From the NCBI RefSeq assembly GCF_013386585.1, contig NZ_JACARO010000020.1:1-64000 (forward strand): a stretch of DNA of 64,000 nucleotides, written 5' to 3'. Every line of letters starts with the position of its first letter. Positions within the stretch are counted from its first letter, which is position 1. A model generated the notes under the pieces. That model made no database searches, had not been told where the DNA came from, and saw only the letters and a program-made list of their open reading frames with translations. This document shows, piece after piece, positions 16,398 through 24,717 of the stretch. The stretch comes from Pseudomonas sp. P7548 (lineage in GTDB: Bacteria; Pseudomonadota; Gammaproteobacteria; Pseudomonadales; Pseudomonadaceae). The translations under genes and the position numbers were made by a program.

Positions 16398-16883
16398 TCA
16401 GGGCGCCAGTTTGGTGAACACGTAGTCCCGGTCTTTCACCAATGCCTGGTGGCAGGCAAAGCACGTCTCGTGCTGGGCCTGGTCCGCCGGCTTGCCATTG
16501 ATGAACCGCCCGAAACCCCAGCCGCCGGTGGCAGCGTACTTCTTCGAGTCCTTGACCATGAACTGTACCGTGGTGGCCGCGCCGGGAATGGACGCGGTCT
16601 TGAAGTCCGGTGACTGTTCGTGTTTCCACGCCAGCTTGGCCAACACCGTGCCATCGGGGAAGGGCAGTTTGCCTTCCCGGTAGGCCTTGAGTGCGGCGCT
16701 GTTGCCCAATACCACGCGCAGTTCGTTCAACGGGTCGGCTTCCTGGGCGGGCGCCACCAGTTCCCATTGGCGGTAGCCGTCGGGAATGGTCACGCCGTAG
16801 ATCGGCGAGGCATTGTCGTCGGCGAACACCCAAGGGCTGGTCGCGCCGGCCAGGGCGATGAAGGCTAGGCAGAGGCGCTTCAT
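16398..16883 (-). CDS. Cytochrome P460 family protein
   Basis: 161 residues with a signal peptide (MKRLCLAFIALAGATSPWVFA), so periplasmic. The haem-binding CFACH motif is at residues 141-145 near the C-terminus. The preceding DGYRQWELVAP, FPDGTVLAKLAWK and VQFMVKDSKKYAATGGWGFGRF blocks are typical of P460 proteins. In this family a lysine cross-links to the haem, and the proteins handle hydroxylamine or NO. In organisms without nitrification the role is unclear. ATG 16883 overlaps the upstream hydrolase stop by one base (TGATG), so the two are translationally coupled. Confidence 0.88.
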   Translation of the reverse strand: MKRLCLAFIALAGATSPWVFADDNASPIYGVTIPDGYRQWELVAPAQEADPLNELRVVLGNSAALKAYREGKLPFPDGTVLAKLAWKHEQSPDFKTASIPGAATTVQFMVKDSKKYAATGGWGFGRFINGKPADQAQHETCFACHQALVKDRDYVFTKLAP

Positions 16884-17911
16884 CACAGGTGATCCGCGTC
16901 AATCACCGCCTTGGCAAACGCCTCGGGCGCTTCCTGAGGCAGGTTGTGGCCGATGCCGCCGTTGATCAGGCGGAACTGGTACTTGCCGGTGAAGCGCTTG
17001 GCGTAGTCTTCCGGTGCCGGGTGAGGGGCGCCGTTGGCATCGCCTTCCAGGGTGATGGTGGGCACACCAATGGACGGTGACTGCGCCAGTTTCTGCTCAA
17101 GCGCTTCGTATTGGCTTTCGCCCTGGACCAAGCCCAGGCGCCAGCGGTAGTTGAAGACGGTAATGGCCACGTGATCCGGATTTTGCAGGCCTTTGGCACT
17201 GCGGTCGAAGGTGGCGTCGTCGAATTTCCACTGGGGCGAGGCGGTCTGCCAGATCAGCTTGGCAAAGTCATGGGTGTTTTTCTGGTAACCCGCTGCGCCG
17301 CGCTCGGTGGCGAAGTAGAACTGGTACCACCATTGCAATTCGGCTTTTGGCGGCAATGGGTTCTTGCCGGCAGCCTGGTTGCCGATCAAGTAGCCGCTGA
17401 CCGATACCAGCGCCTTGACCCGCTCCGGCCACAGCGCCGAAACGATATCCGCCGAGCGCGCACCCCAGTCATACCCGCCCAGCACGGCTTGCTTGATCTT
17501 CAACGCATCCATGAAATCGATCACGTCCTGCGCCAGTGCGGCGGGCTCGCCATTGCGCAGGGTTTTATCCGAGAGGAAGCGCGTGTCGCCGTAGCCCCGG
17601 GCATAGGGCACCAGCACGCGGTAACCCTTGGCGGCCAGCAGTGGAGCCACGTTGGCGTAGCTGTCGATGTCGTAGGGCCAGCCGTGCAACAGGATGACCA
17701 CCGGGCCTGTGGCCGGGCCGATTTCGGCATAGGCCACATCCAACTGGCCGGCCTTGACGTGTTTAAGCGTGCTGAAGGCCGATTGGCTGACGGGCGCCGG
17801 AATGTTGATTTCGGGCATCTCGGCACGGGCTACGCCCAGGGCCCCGAACTGCAACAGCGCAAAGGCCAGAAAGAGTGGGCGTTTGGAGCGAGGGGTCAAC
17901 TGAGTGTGCAT
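16883..17911 (-). CDS. Exported alpha/beta hydrolase, epoxide-hydrolase type
   Basis: 342 residues with an N-terminal signal peptide (cleavage near AGVARA/E31), so it acts in the periplasm. The oxyanion-hole motif HGWP (76-79) and the nucleophile elbow GGYDWG with Asp148 place it with epoxide hydrolases and haloalkane dehalogenases, not Ser esterases. The catalytic His is in GGIGHNLPQ near the C-terminus. The leader before ATG 17911 has GGAGGC. The stop codon overlaps the P460 start, linking an aspartate hydrolase to a haem protein. Confidence 0.87.
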   Translation of the reverse strand: MHTQLTPRSKRPLFLAFALLQFGALGVARAEMPEINIPAPVSQSAFSTLKHVKAGQLDVAYAEIGPATGPVVILLHGWPYDIDSYANVAPLLAAKGYRVLVPYARGYGDTRFLSDKTLRNGEPAALAQDVIDFMDALKIKQAVLGGYDWGARSADIVSALWPERVKALVSVSGYLIGNQAAGKNPLPPKAELQWWYQFYFATERGAAGYQKNTHDFAKLIWQTASPQWKFDDATFDRSAKGLQNPDHVAITVFNYRWRLGLVQGESQYEALEQKLAQSPSIGVPTITLEGDANGAPHPAPEDYAKRFTGKYQFRLINGGIGHNLPQEAPEAFAKAVIDADHL

Positions 17912-18137
17912 GGCGAGCCTCCTGCGGCTTGATGTGTGCCTGGTGCTCAGTTGAACGCTGCGCTGTATCTGGCCTGTTTCAGAAAAGCCGCTGACTTAAA
18001 GGCGATGTATCACAGCGGCCTCTGTACACACTGCGATACAAACCTAGAACACTATCGCCCCTGCCCACCGAGCCATTGATCGTGGCCCAGGCTTGCGGCG
18101 CTACTGTGAAAAGTAACAGGTATAGACGAGCATGCGC

Positions 18138-18899
18138 CTAGCCGAACACGATCTCATAAGGTTCGCGCATGCGCTCCAGCAACACCTGGGCCAGCATCGG
18201 CGGCAGGCCGATTTGCGGGTCGCCTGCCAACTGGCTGGCATACGCATGGGCTGCATGCAGCTTGCGCGCAACGCTCCAGGTGTCCAGGCGCACCTTGCGC
18301 GCGCGTTGCCACGGAATCACCGAGCCCTCGCGCGCCGGCCAGTGCCAGGCCCAGATCGGCAGTTCATACAGGCGGGCGCCCATCAGGCTGCAGGCTTTGG
18401 CGCTCGCGCGGCCGACGGCGTCGTGATCGTCGTTGCCATCGTTGCGCCAGGTGCTGAACACCACGTCACCCGGCTGCAGGTAGCGCGCAATGAATTGGCT
18501 CAGCGGTTGCTCGCGAGCGGCCAGGGCGTTGTCGCAAAAACCGCCACGTATCCATTTCAGGCTGTGCAGTGGCATGCCCAGGCGGCGCAACGCCTCGGCA
18601 CTTTCCTGGGGCCTGACCACGCTCAGGCGGCTGGCTGGCCACACATGGGAGCCGGGGTGGCTGGCGCTGCCATCGGTGATGGAGATCAATTGCAGCGGGT
18701 GGTCGCGGGTGCTGAGCAATTGCAGCAACCCGCCACAGGCCAGTACTTCATCACCGGGATGGGGGGCGATGATCACCACCCGTGCACCCGGTGGCACCAG
18801 CGAAGCAGGGGAAAGCGTGGGGATTTGCGCCAACTGCGGCGCGCTGTTCCAGATTTGAGCGGGACCACGACGGCCCTCGCTTAACGAGGCAGGCTTCAT
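18138..18899 (-). CDS. PIG-L/LmbE-family protein, general-base Asp replaced by Gly
   Basis: 253-residue relative of zinc-dependent N-acetylglucosaminyl deacetylases. The family motif AHPDDE reads APHPGDE here (46-51): Gly49 stands where the general-base Asp (Asp15 of MshB) should be. The codon is GGT where the paralogue at 20328 has GAC. The zinc ligands His47 and Asp50 and the later His of NDDHDAVGRAS are kept. ATG 18899 (MKPASL) matches the MKP start of the paralogue. AAGGA is about ten bases upstream. It lies 176 bases after the glycosyltransferase on the same strand, and is a duplicate of the second operon gene. Confidence 0.85.
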   Translation of the reverse strand: MKPASLSEGRRGPAQIWNSAPQLAQIPTLSPASLVPPGARVVIIAPHPGDEVLACGGLLQLLSTRDHPLQLISITDGSASHPGSHVWPASRLSVVRPQESAEALRRLGMPLHSLKWIRGGFCDNALAAREQPLSQFIARYLQPGDVVFSTWRNDGNDDHDAVGRASAKACSLMGARLYELPIWAWHWPAREGSVIPWQRARKVRLDTWSVARKLHAAHAYASQLAGDPQIGLPPMLAQVLLERMREPYEIVFG

Positions 18900-19075
18900 G
18901 GGTGTCACATCCTTGTCGATTGATGCTCGGCCGCGCCCTGTCAATGGGACGACTCTCTTTATTCACCGCAGACTCCGCTGCAATGATCGCGCGGCATTCC
19001 AACCCTGGAGTGCCAGCAAGGCGTTTTGAGCATAGACAAGGATCGGCGGCTTTTACATCTGGATATATCGATTTT

Positions 19076-19735
19076 TTACGTGGCCTGCATCAGGCTCTTC
19101 AAATAGTCGCCGAACCCACCCTGTGCGCGGCAGTCCAGGCGGGCGCTGGTGATCACCTGGGGCGTGTGGCTCCAGGCGATCGACGCGCCGCTGCGTTCCA
19201 GGTTGCGCACCAGTTGCACATCTTCATGGCAGGCCAACGGTTCGAACCCGCCGGCTTGCACATAGGCCCCGGCACTCACCCCCAGGTTGGCGCCGTGGAT
19301 GTGGCGATGGCCGTCGCGCGCGGTATACGCCTGGTGATAACGGATCTGTGCGGCGGGGTCGAAGCCTTCGCTCCAGGCATCCACGGTCACTGTGCCGCAC
19401 ACGGCATCGGTACCCAGTGCCAATTGCGCCACCAGCCAATCGGGGGCCACACGGCTGTCGGCATCGGTGCAGGCAATCCACCGTGCCCCCAGGTTCAACA
19501 AATGCCGCGCGCCGGCGCCGCGCGCGTGGCCCACGTTGCGCGCCTGCACTTCAAGGCAATGCACCGGGAAACCTGCTGCAATGAGCGCGCTGGCGTCGCT
19601 GCAACTGTCGAGCACCGCCAGAACCTGTACGGCTTCATCCAATAATCCCGGATGGCTGGCGGCGGTCAGCGCGGCCTTCAAGCACTCGGCCAACAACGTT
19701 TGTTCGTTATGCACGGGAATCAGAATGCCGATCAT
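19076..19735 (-). CDS. Family 2 glycosyltransferase
   Basis: 219-residue GT-A-fold glycosyltransferase with no membrane span. It begins MIGILIPVHNEQTLL, the classic GT2 nucleotide-sugar opening. The metal-binding DXD-type motif is DAD at residues 91-93 (CTDADSRV). The later HIHGANLGVSAGAYVQAGGF and CHEDVQLVRNL blocks supply acceptor and catalytic-base regions. It would transfer a sugar from a nucleotide donor to a soluble acceptor. ATG overlaps the methyltransferase stop by ATGA (19732-19735). It is the last gene of the glgX-ACAD-PIG-L-methyltransferase run. Confidence 0.9.
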   Translation of the reverse strand: MIGILIPVHNEQTLLAECLKAALTAASHPGLLDEAVQVLAVLDSCSDASALIAAGFPVHCLEVQARNVGHARGAGARHLLNLGARWIACTDADSRVAPDWLVAQLALGTDAVCGTVTVDAWSEGFDPAAQIRYHQAYTARDGHRHIHGANLGVSAGAYVQAGGFEPLACHEDVQLVRNLERSGASIAWSHTPQVITSARLDCRAQGGFGDYLKSLMQAT

Positions 19736-20331
19736 CGCAGGCCCTCATGGCGCGCCACCGAGGTGCCGTCACGGCTCCACAGGTCAAGCAGGAAGTCACT
19801 TTCGTGATGCTGTACGACGTGATGCATGCCCAGCCGTTGTTGGAGCAGGTCATGTACCTGCTGCGCCGTTTGCAGACAATCGTCAGTCTGCGGGCGCCAG
19901 TGGCAGGCGAGCAGTTGACCGTCAGGGGTCAAGGAGGCGAGGGCGCGGTCAACCAGGCGGTGCAGGTCATCAGTACTGAGGTAGTAGCACAGCTCACTCA
20001 GCACAATCAGGTCGAAGGGCCCGGCCGGCCATTGTTCGGGCAGCCGGCTGTGCTCGACCCGCGCATGGGGAAACCCCAGCAAGCGGGCTTTCGCCAGGTT
20101 GACGGCCGCGCCTGCCGCGTCACAGCAGAGCAGTCGATCACAGCGCGAGGCCAGATCGGCACTCAACTCGCCATTGGCGCAGCCGGGTTCGAATACCGAT
20201 GCATAACGCGGGCGCGTCAACACTGCCAGGGTCATTGCGCGCTTGCGTCGCTCGTACCAGCTGTGACGATACGCCCAGGGATCGTTGTTGCCCGCGAACA
20301 GTTGATCGAAATGCCGTGTTGCCTCACTCAT
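19732..20331 (-). CDS. NodS-like SAM-dependent methyltransferase
   Basis: 199 residues. The opening with DPWAYRHSWYERRKRAMTLAVL, then FEPGCANGELSADLA (SAM motif I) and CCDAAGAAVNLAKARL, follows the pattern of the NodS/class I methyltransferase family, where NodS N-methylates deacetylated chitooligosaccharides. LIVLSELCYYLS is motif IV. Substrate here is unknown. A role on a deacetylated amino sugar is inferred from the neighbouring deacetylase and glycosyltransferase. It overlaps both neighbours by 4 bases (ATGA), so the three proteins are probably made in step. Confidence 0.87.
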   Translation of the reverse strand: MSEATRHFDQLFAGNNDPWAYRHSWYERRKRAMTLAVLTRPRYASVFEPGCANGELSADLASRCDRLLCCDAAGAAVNLAKARLLGFPHARVEHSRLPEQWPAGPFDLIVLSELCYYLSTDDLHRLVDRALASLTPDGQLLACHWRPQTDDCLQTAQQVHDLLQQRLGMHHVVQHHESDFLLDLWSRDGTSVARHEGLR

Positions 20332-21086
20332 ACAAACACCACTTCAAAAGGCTGCAGCAAGCGTTCCACCACATAGGGGGCGAGCACCGGTGGCAGGCCG
20401 ATCTGTGGATCGCCCTCCAATTGGCTGGCAAACGCGTGAATCGCATGGCGCTTGCGCGCCACGGCTTCGCACGTCAGCGGGATTTTGCGCGCACGGTGCC
20501 AGGGCACTTGGCTGTCTTCAGGAGTTGCCCAATGCCAGGTCCAGACGGGCAACTCATACAAGGTCGCACCGACCGCCGACGAGGCTTTAGCGCTGGCCCG
20601 GCCGACCGCTTCATGGTCGCTGTGACCGTCTTCGCGCCAGGTACTGAACACCACATCGCCGGGTTTGAGGTAACGCTGGATAAACCCCACAAGCCGGTCT
20701 TCATGGTCGGCCACTTTGCTGTCGGTAAAGCCGGCACGCAGCCATTTCAGGCTGTGCAGCGGCAGGCCCAGCCGGTGCAGAGCCTGGGCGGACTCCTGCG
20801 GCCGCACCACGCTCAGGCGTTCCACCGGCCAGCGCCTGGAGCCGGGGTGGCTGGCGCTGCCATCCGTCACGGAAATCAGCAGGATCGGCCGGCCCAATGC
20901 GGCCAACCCTTGCAGCAGGCCGCCGCAGCCGAGCACTTCATCGTCCGGGTGCGGGGCGATGATCACCGCGCGTCGGCCCTCGGGCACCAACTGCGCGACG
21001 CTCACCACTGGAAGTTCGGCCAACTGGGTCGAGGCCTGCCAGTGATGCAACGGCGTGCCTTGCCCCACGATCGGATTGGGTTTCAC
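20328..21086 (-). CDS. PIG-L/LmbE-family deacetylase with intact motif
   Basis: 252-residue predicted zinc N-deacetylase acting on an N-acetylated sugar or related amide. The signature APHPDDEVLGCGG is intact: zinc ligand His46, general base Asp48, zinc ligand Asp49 (numbered from GTG 21086). The third ligand His is in SDHEAVGRAS. GTG 21086 is preferred over a GTG three codons earlier because AGGGAGG is 8 bases upstream and the resulting overlap with the acyl-CoA dehydrogenase stop is GTGA. The paralogue at 18138 starts likewise with MKP. It is third in the run glgX, ACAD, PIG-L, methyltransferase, GT2. Confidence 0.9.
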   Translation of the reverse strand: MKPNPIVGQGTPLHHWQASTQLAELPVVSVAQLVPEGRRAVIIAPHPDDEVLGCGGLLQGLAALGRPILLISVTDGSASHPGSRRWPVERLSVVRPQESAQALHRLGLPLHSLKWLRAGFTDSKVADHEDRLVGFIQRYLKPGDVVFSTWREDGHSDHEAVGRASAKASSAVGATLYELPVWTWHWATPEDSQVPWHRARKIPLTCEAVARKRHAIHAFASQLEGDPQIGLPPVLAPYVVERLLQPFEVVFV

Positions 21087-22081
21087 AGTTGCCACCTCCC
21101 TGTGGGTTCACCAGCGACCAGTTCGCCAAGGGCGGCCAGATCGCGCTCGGCATGACTTTGCCGCACATACACCGGCAGGTCCGCCATCAACTGGGCGAAG
21201 TGCGGGTCTTTGCAGTAGGGGCCGGCGCCCAACGCGCGCCCGACGTGGTGTATCACTTGTTCCACCGTGTCCTCGATGCACGCGCGCGTTTGTTGTGCCA
21301 GTTGCCGGGCATCGGCCTTGGGCTCGCGGTCGACCTGCTCGGCACTGGCGCGCAGCACACAGGCGGCGCTGTTCAACGCGCTGTCGACAGCGCCCAGGTG
21401 AGCGAGGGCGTGGGGTTCGGGACGTTTGCTGCACTGCGCGCGCAAGGCTTCGCCCAGGCGTTGCGCCGCGCCGTACCAACACGCGGCGATACCGATGCCA
21501 CCCTGCCAGAACCCGGGGCGTGCCAGGTAATCACCCGGGCCACCGATGGCAATGCCTCGGGCGCCAGCAAAGAGGATTTCGACACTGCCGGTGGCCGCCA
21601 TGCCCACGGCGTCCCAGCCCTCGTCGGTGACGGTGATGCCGGGCTGGCCCATCTCCACCGCGACCAACTGCTGGCGGTCCTCTTCGTCCCAGGCAGTCAA
21701 TAGCCCATGGCTGACCACCGCTGCGCCGGAACACCAGGCCTTGCGCCCGTCGACGATCAAACGATGCCCGTCCTGCCGCACGCGTACCTTGGCCGTCGGC
21801 GGTTCGGCAGCCCACATGCCCCAGAGGCTGCCTTCGGGGGGCAGCGAGCCCTGTAGTTCGGCAATGATCGCCAAGGCGTCGGTGTGCCCTTCAAACAACT
21901 TGCACAGGCGCAGGTCGTGCCCGGCCACCTGGGCCAGGCGGCTGAAGCGCTCCAATGTCTGGCCACTGCCAGGCAACGGCAGGCGATCCAGGCCTTCTTC
22001 CTGAAGTGCCCTCAGCGCGTTCCCCAGGGCGTGTGTATCCGCATAGCCCCGAAAGCCCTGAAGGAATCCATGCAGCGCCAT
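21083..22081 (-). CDS. Acyl-CoA dehydrogenase-like flavoprotein
   Basis: 332 residues, shorter than usual (about 380). Recognisable elements are LWGMWAAEPPTAKVRVRQDGHRLIVDGRKAWCSGA (the beta-domain strand region, where typical members bind FAD), WDAVGMAATGSVEILF and, near the C-terminus, ACIEDTVEQVIHHVGRALGAGPYCKDPHFAQLMADLPVYVRQSH (helical domain). It may not oxidise fatty acyl-CoA; such shortened members occur in biosynthetic clusters. ATG 22081 comes 1 base after the glgX stop with AGGAGG upstream. An alternative start 66 bases earlier runs inside glgX. Confidence 0.83.
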   Translation of the reverse strand: MALHGFLQGFRGYADTHALGNALRALQEEGLDRLPLPGSGQTLERFSRLAQVAGHDLRLCKLFEGHTDALAIIAELQGSLPPEGSLWGMWAAEPPTAKVRVRQDGHRLIVDGRKAWCSGAAVVSHGLLTAWDEEDRQQLVAVEMGQPGITVTDEGWDAVGMAATGSVEILFAGARGIAIGGPGDYLARPGFWQGGIGIAACWYGAAQRLGEALRAQCSKRPEPHALAHLGAVDSALNSAACVLRASAEQVDREPKADARQLAQQTRACIEDTVEQVIHHVGRALGAGPYCKDPHFAQLMADLPVYVRQSHAERDLAALGELVAGEPTGRWQL

Positions 22082-22082
22082 G

Positions 22083-24242
22083 TCAATCCTCCTGTTCATA
22101 TTGCAGTTCGAACAGCAGCAGCGAGCGGCCGGTGACGGCGTACTCATGATCGAACTCGAAGCGTTCCTGGCCGCGCACCGAGGTCTGGTTGGTGTCCACC
22201 ATGCACGTCCAGAAGCCGCCCTCGGGCACCGGTGGCAGGCGGAAATTGACCATGTCGTGGTGCGCGTTCACCACCAGCAACAGCGTGGCGTCGGCGCCCG
22301 GGCGACGAATGCCGGTTTCCTGGGCGCGGCCATCCATCAGCATGCCCAGGCAGCGGCCATGACTGTCCTGCCATTGTTCAGTGGTCATTTCATCGCCACT
22401 GGGCGCCAGCCAGGTCACGTCCTTGACCCCGATGTCTTCGTTGTAGTCGCCCACCAGGAAGCGCCCACGGCGCAGGATCGGGTAGGCCAGGCGTAACTTG
22501 ATCAGGCGCTTGACGAACTTGAGCAGGGCCTTGCCATCATTGTCCAGGTCCCAGTTGACCCAACCGATCTCGCTGTCCTGGCAATAGGCATTGTTGTTGC
22601 CGTGCTGGGTGCGCGCGAACTCATCCCCGGCCACGATCATCGGCGTGCCCTGGGCCAGCAGCAGCGTGGCGAAGAAGTTGCGCATCTGGCGCAGGCGCAG
22701 GGCGTTGATCTCGGGGTCGTCGGTCGGGCCTTCGACGCCGTGGTTCCAGGACAGGTTGTTGTTGCTGCCGTCCTGGTTGTTCTCGTCGTTGGCTTCGTTG
22801 TGCTTGTCGTTGTACGACACCAGGTCGTGCAAGGTGAAGCCGTCGTGGGCGGTGATGAAATTCACCGAGCTGTAAGGCCTGCGCCCCCGGTGGTTGAACA
22901 TCTCGCCGGAGGCGGTCATGCGCCCGGCAAAATCGGCCAGTTGGCCGTCGTCGCCTTTCCAGAAGGCCCGCACGGTGTCGCGGAAGCGGTCGTTCCATTC
23001 CACCCAGCCCGGTGGGAAGTTGCCCACCTGGTAGCCGCCGGGGCCGCAGTCCCAGGGTTCGGCGATGAGTTTGAGCTGACGCAACACCGGGTCCTGGCGG
23101 CAGGCCACGAGGAAGCTGTGGCGCTCGTCGAAGCCCTCGCGGTAGCGCCCCAGGATCGTCGCCAGGTCAAAGCGGAAGCCATCGACGTGCATCTCGTTGG
23201 CCCAATAGCGCAGCGAGTCGGTGACCATTTGCAGCACGCACGGGTGGCTCAAGTCCAGGGTGTTGCCGGTGCCGGAATCGTTGATGTAGAAGCGCTTGTC
23301 GTCGGGCATCAGCCGGTAGTAGGAGGCGTTGTCGATGCCGCGCATGGACAGCGTAGGGCCGCGCTCGTTGCCTTCGGCGGTGTGGTTGTAGACCACGTCA
23401 AGAATCACCTCCAGCTTCTGCTCGTGCAGGTGCGCGACCATTTCCTTGAACTCGGCGATCTTGCCGCTGGCCAGGTAGCGCGGGTCGGGGGCGAAGAAGG
23501 CGATGCTGTTGTAGCCCCAGTAGTTGGTCATGCCTTTTTGCAGCAGGTGCTGGTCGTTGACGAACGCATGCACCGGCAGCAATTCAACGGATGACACACC
23601 CAACTGGCGGATGTGCTTGAGCACGTCGTCTTCCATCAAGCCGGCGCAGGTGCCGCGCACCGATTCGCCCACCGAAGGGTGGCGCATGCTGATGCCGCGC
23701 AAGTGGGTTTCGTAGATGATCGTGCGGTCCCACGGCACGCGCACCGGCTGGTCGTTGCCCCAGGTGTGCGCCGGGTCGATGACCTTGCACTTGGGCACGA
23801 ACGGCGCGCTGTCGCGTTCATCGAAGCTCAGGTCATCATCGGGGTGGCCGATGGTGTAGCCGAACAGGGCTTCGGACCATTTGAGCGCCCCCACCAGTTG
23901 TTTGGCATAGGGGTCGATCAGTAATTTGTGGTGGTTGAAGCGATGACCGTTGGCCGGGTCATAGGGACCGTACACGCGGTAGCCGTAAATCAGCCCGGGG
24001 TGGGCGTCGGGCAAGTAGCCGTGGAAGGTTTCGTCGGTGTATTCGGGCAGCTCGATGCGCTCCAGCTCCACTTCGCCGGCATCGTCGAACAGGCACAGCT
24101 CGACCTTGGTGGCGTTGGCCGAGAACAGGGCGAAGTTGACGCCCAGGCCATCCCAGGTCGCGCCGAGGGGGAAGGGCAAACCTTCACGAATCCGCGACGG
24201 CTCGTGGTCCGGCGTCGGTTGGCTGTTATCGGGTTTGCTCAT
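22083..24242 (-). CDS. glgX: GlgX glycogen debranching enzyme (isoamylase type)
   Basis: 719-residue GH13 enzyme hydrolysing alpha-1,6 branches of glycogen. The N-terminal CBM48 domain (PFPLGATWDGLGVNFALFSANATKVELCLFDD) is typical of debranching enzymes. Catalytic residues by motif are nucleophile Asp359 (FRFDLATIL), acid/base Glu395 (LIAEPWDCG) and transition-state Asp467 (TAHDGFTLHD). The leader has AGGAGC 9 bases before ATG 24242. A DUF2934 gene and treY lie upstream on the same strand, separated from glgX by a REPIN. The next gene starts one base after its stop. With treY/treZ it channels glycogen-derived glucans to trehalose. Confidence 0.96.
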   Translation of the reverse strand: MSKPDNSQPTPDHEPSRIREGLPFPLGATWDGLGVNFALFSANATKVELCLFDDAGEVELERIELPEYTDETFHGYLPDAHPGLIYGYRVYGPYDPANGHRFNHHKLLIDPYAKQLVGALKWSEALFGYTIGHPDDDLSFDERDSAPFVPKCKVIDPAHTWGNDQPVRVPWDRTIIYETHLRGISMRHPSVGESVRGTCAGLMEDDVLKHIRQLGVSSVELLPVHAFVNDQHLLQKGMTNYWGYNSIAFFAPDPRYLASGKIAEFKEMVAHLHEQKLEVILDVVYNHTAEGNERGPTLSMRGIDNASYYRLMPDDKRFYINDSGTGNTLDLSHPCVLQMVTDSLRYWANEMHVDGFRFDLATILGRYREGFDERHSFLVACRQDPVLRQLKLIAEPWDCGPGGYQVGNFPPGWVEWNDRFRDTVRAFWKGDDGQLADFAGRMTASGEMFNHRGRRPYSSVNFITAHDGFTLHDLVSYNDKHNEANDENNQDGSNNNLSWNHGVEGPTDDPEINALRLRQMRNFFATLLLAQGTPMIVAGDEFARTQHGNNNAYCQDSEIGWVNWDLDNDGKALLKFVKRLIKLRLAYPILRRGRFLVGDYNEDIGVKDVTWLAPSGDEMTTEQWQDSHGRCLGMLMDGRAQETGIRRPGADATLLLVVNAHHDMVNFRLPPVPEGGFWTCMVDTNQTSVRGQERFEFDHEYAVTGRSLLLFELQYEQED

Positions 24243-24334
24243 GGTTGAGTTGCTCCTGCAAGGTGTGTTTTTTCAGGCCGAACGCCGCCGTGACGACCGT
24301 GCGCCAGACAATTATTCAGGTCAGAGTGCGGTCA

Positions 24335-24428
24335 CCTGTGGGAGCGGGCTTGCTCGCGAATGCGGTGTGTCAGGCGACAACAGGGTTGTGTGTGCCGACG
24401 CTTTCGCGAGCAAGCCCGCTCCCACAGG
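24335..24428. repeat. REPIN (inverted REP pair)
   Basis: 24335-24360 and 24403-24428 are a perfect 26-base inverted repeat. Its core, GTGGGAGCGGGCTTGCTCGC, is the usual P. fluorescens REP sequence. The 42-base interval has no gene. It sits between the DUF2934 gene and glgX, within what is otherwise a compact block, and may attenuate or stabilise the transcript. Confidence 0.9.
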
Positions 24429-24438
24429 GGATAGGTGT

Positions 24439-24693
24439 TTAGCCAGCTGGCTTGGGCGGCGCCTTGGGCTTTTTCGGCGCGGCCGGTTTGGCAGCCGCAG
24501 GCTTGGCTTTGGGCGGCGGCTTGGGTGCAGTCTTGGGTTTAGCCGCAGGTTTGGGTTTGCTCGGCGTCAGCGCTTCGGCTTCTGCCAGCTTGCGCGCCAT
24601 CTCCCAGTGGCGCGTGTCTTGTCCGTGGGGCTTGCCTTCCGATTCCCAGATCTGATGCGCCAACTCGCGTATGCGTTTGTCTTCAGTACTCAT
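24439..24693 (-). CDS. DUF2934 protein with proline/lysine/alanine tail
   Basis: 84 residues. The first ~45 (MSTEDKRIRELAHQIWESEGKPHGQDTRHWEMARKL) form the DUF2934 domain, with 'IRELAYQIWE.eGrP.G.d..HW..A' as the signature. The rest is a low-complexity Ala-Lys-Pro repeat with roughly 12 Lys and 12 Pro, like a disordered linker or nucleic-acid-binding tail. Found in trehalose/glycogen blocks of Pseudomonas; function unknown. ATG 24693 has GAGGAGC upstream. It lies 24 bases after treY. Confidence 0.85.
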   Translation of the reverse strand: MSTEDKRIRELAHQIWESEGKPHGQDTRHWEMARKLAEAEALTPSKPKPAAKPKTAPKPPPKAKPAAAKPAAPKKPKAPPKPAG

Positions 24694-24717
24694 CACAATG
24701 CTCCTCACAGAAAATGT

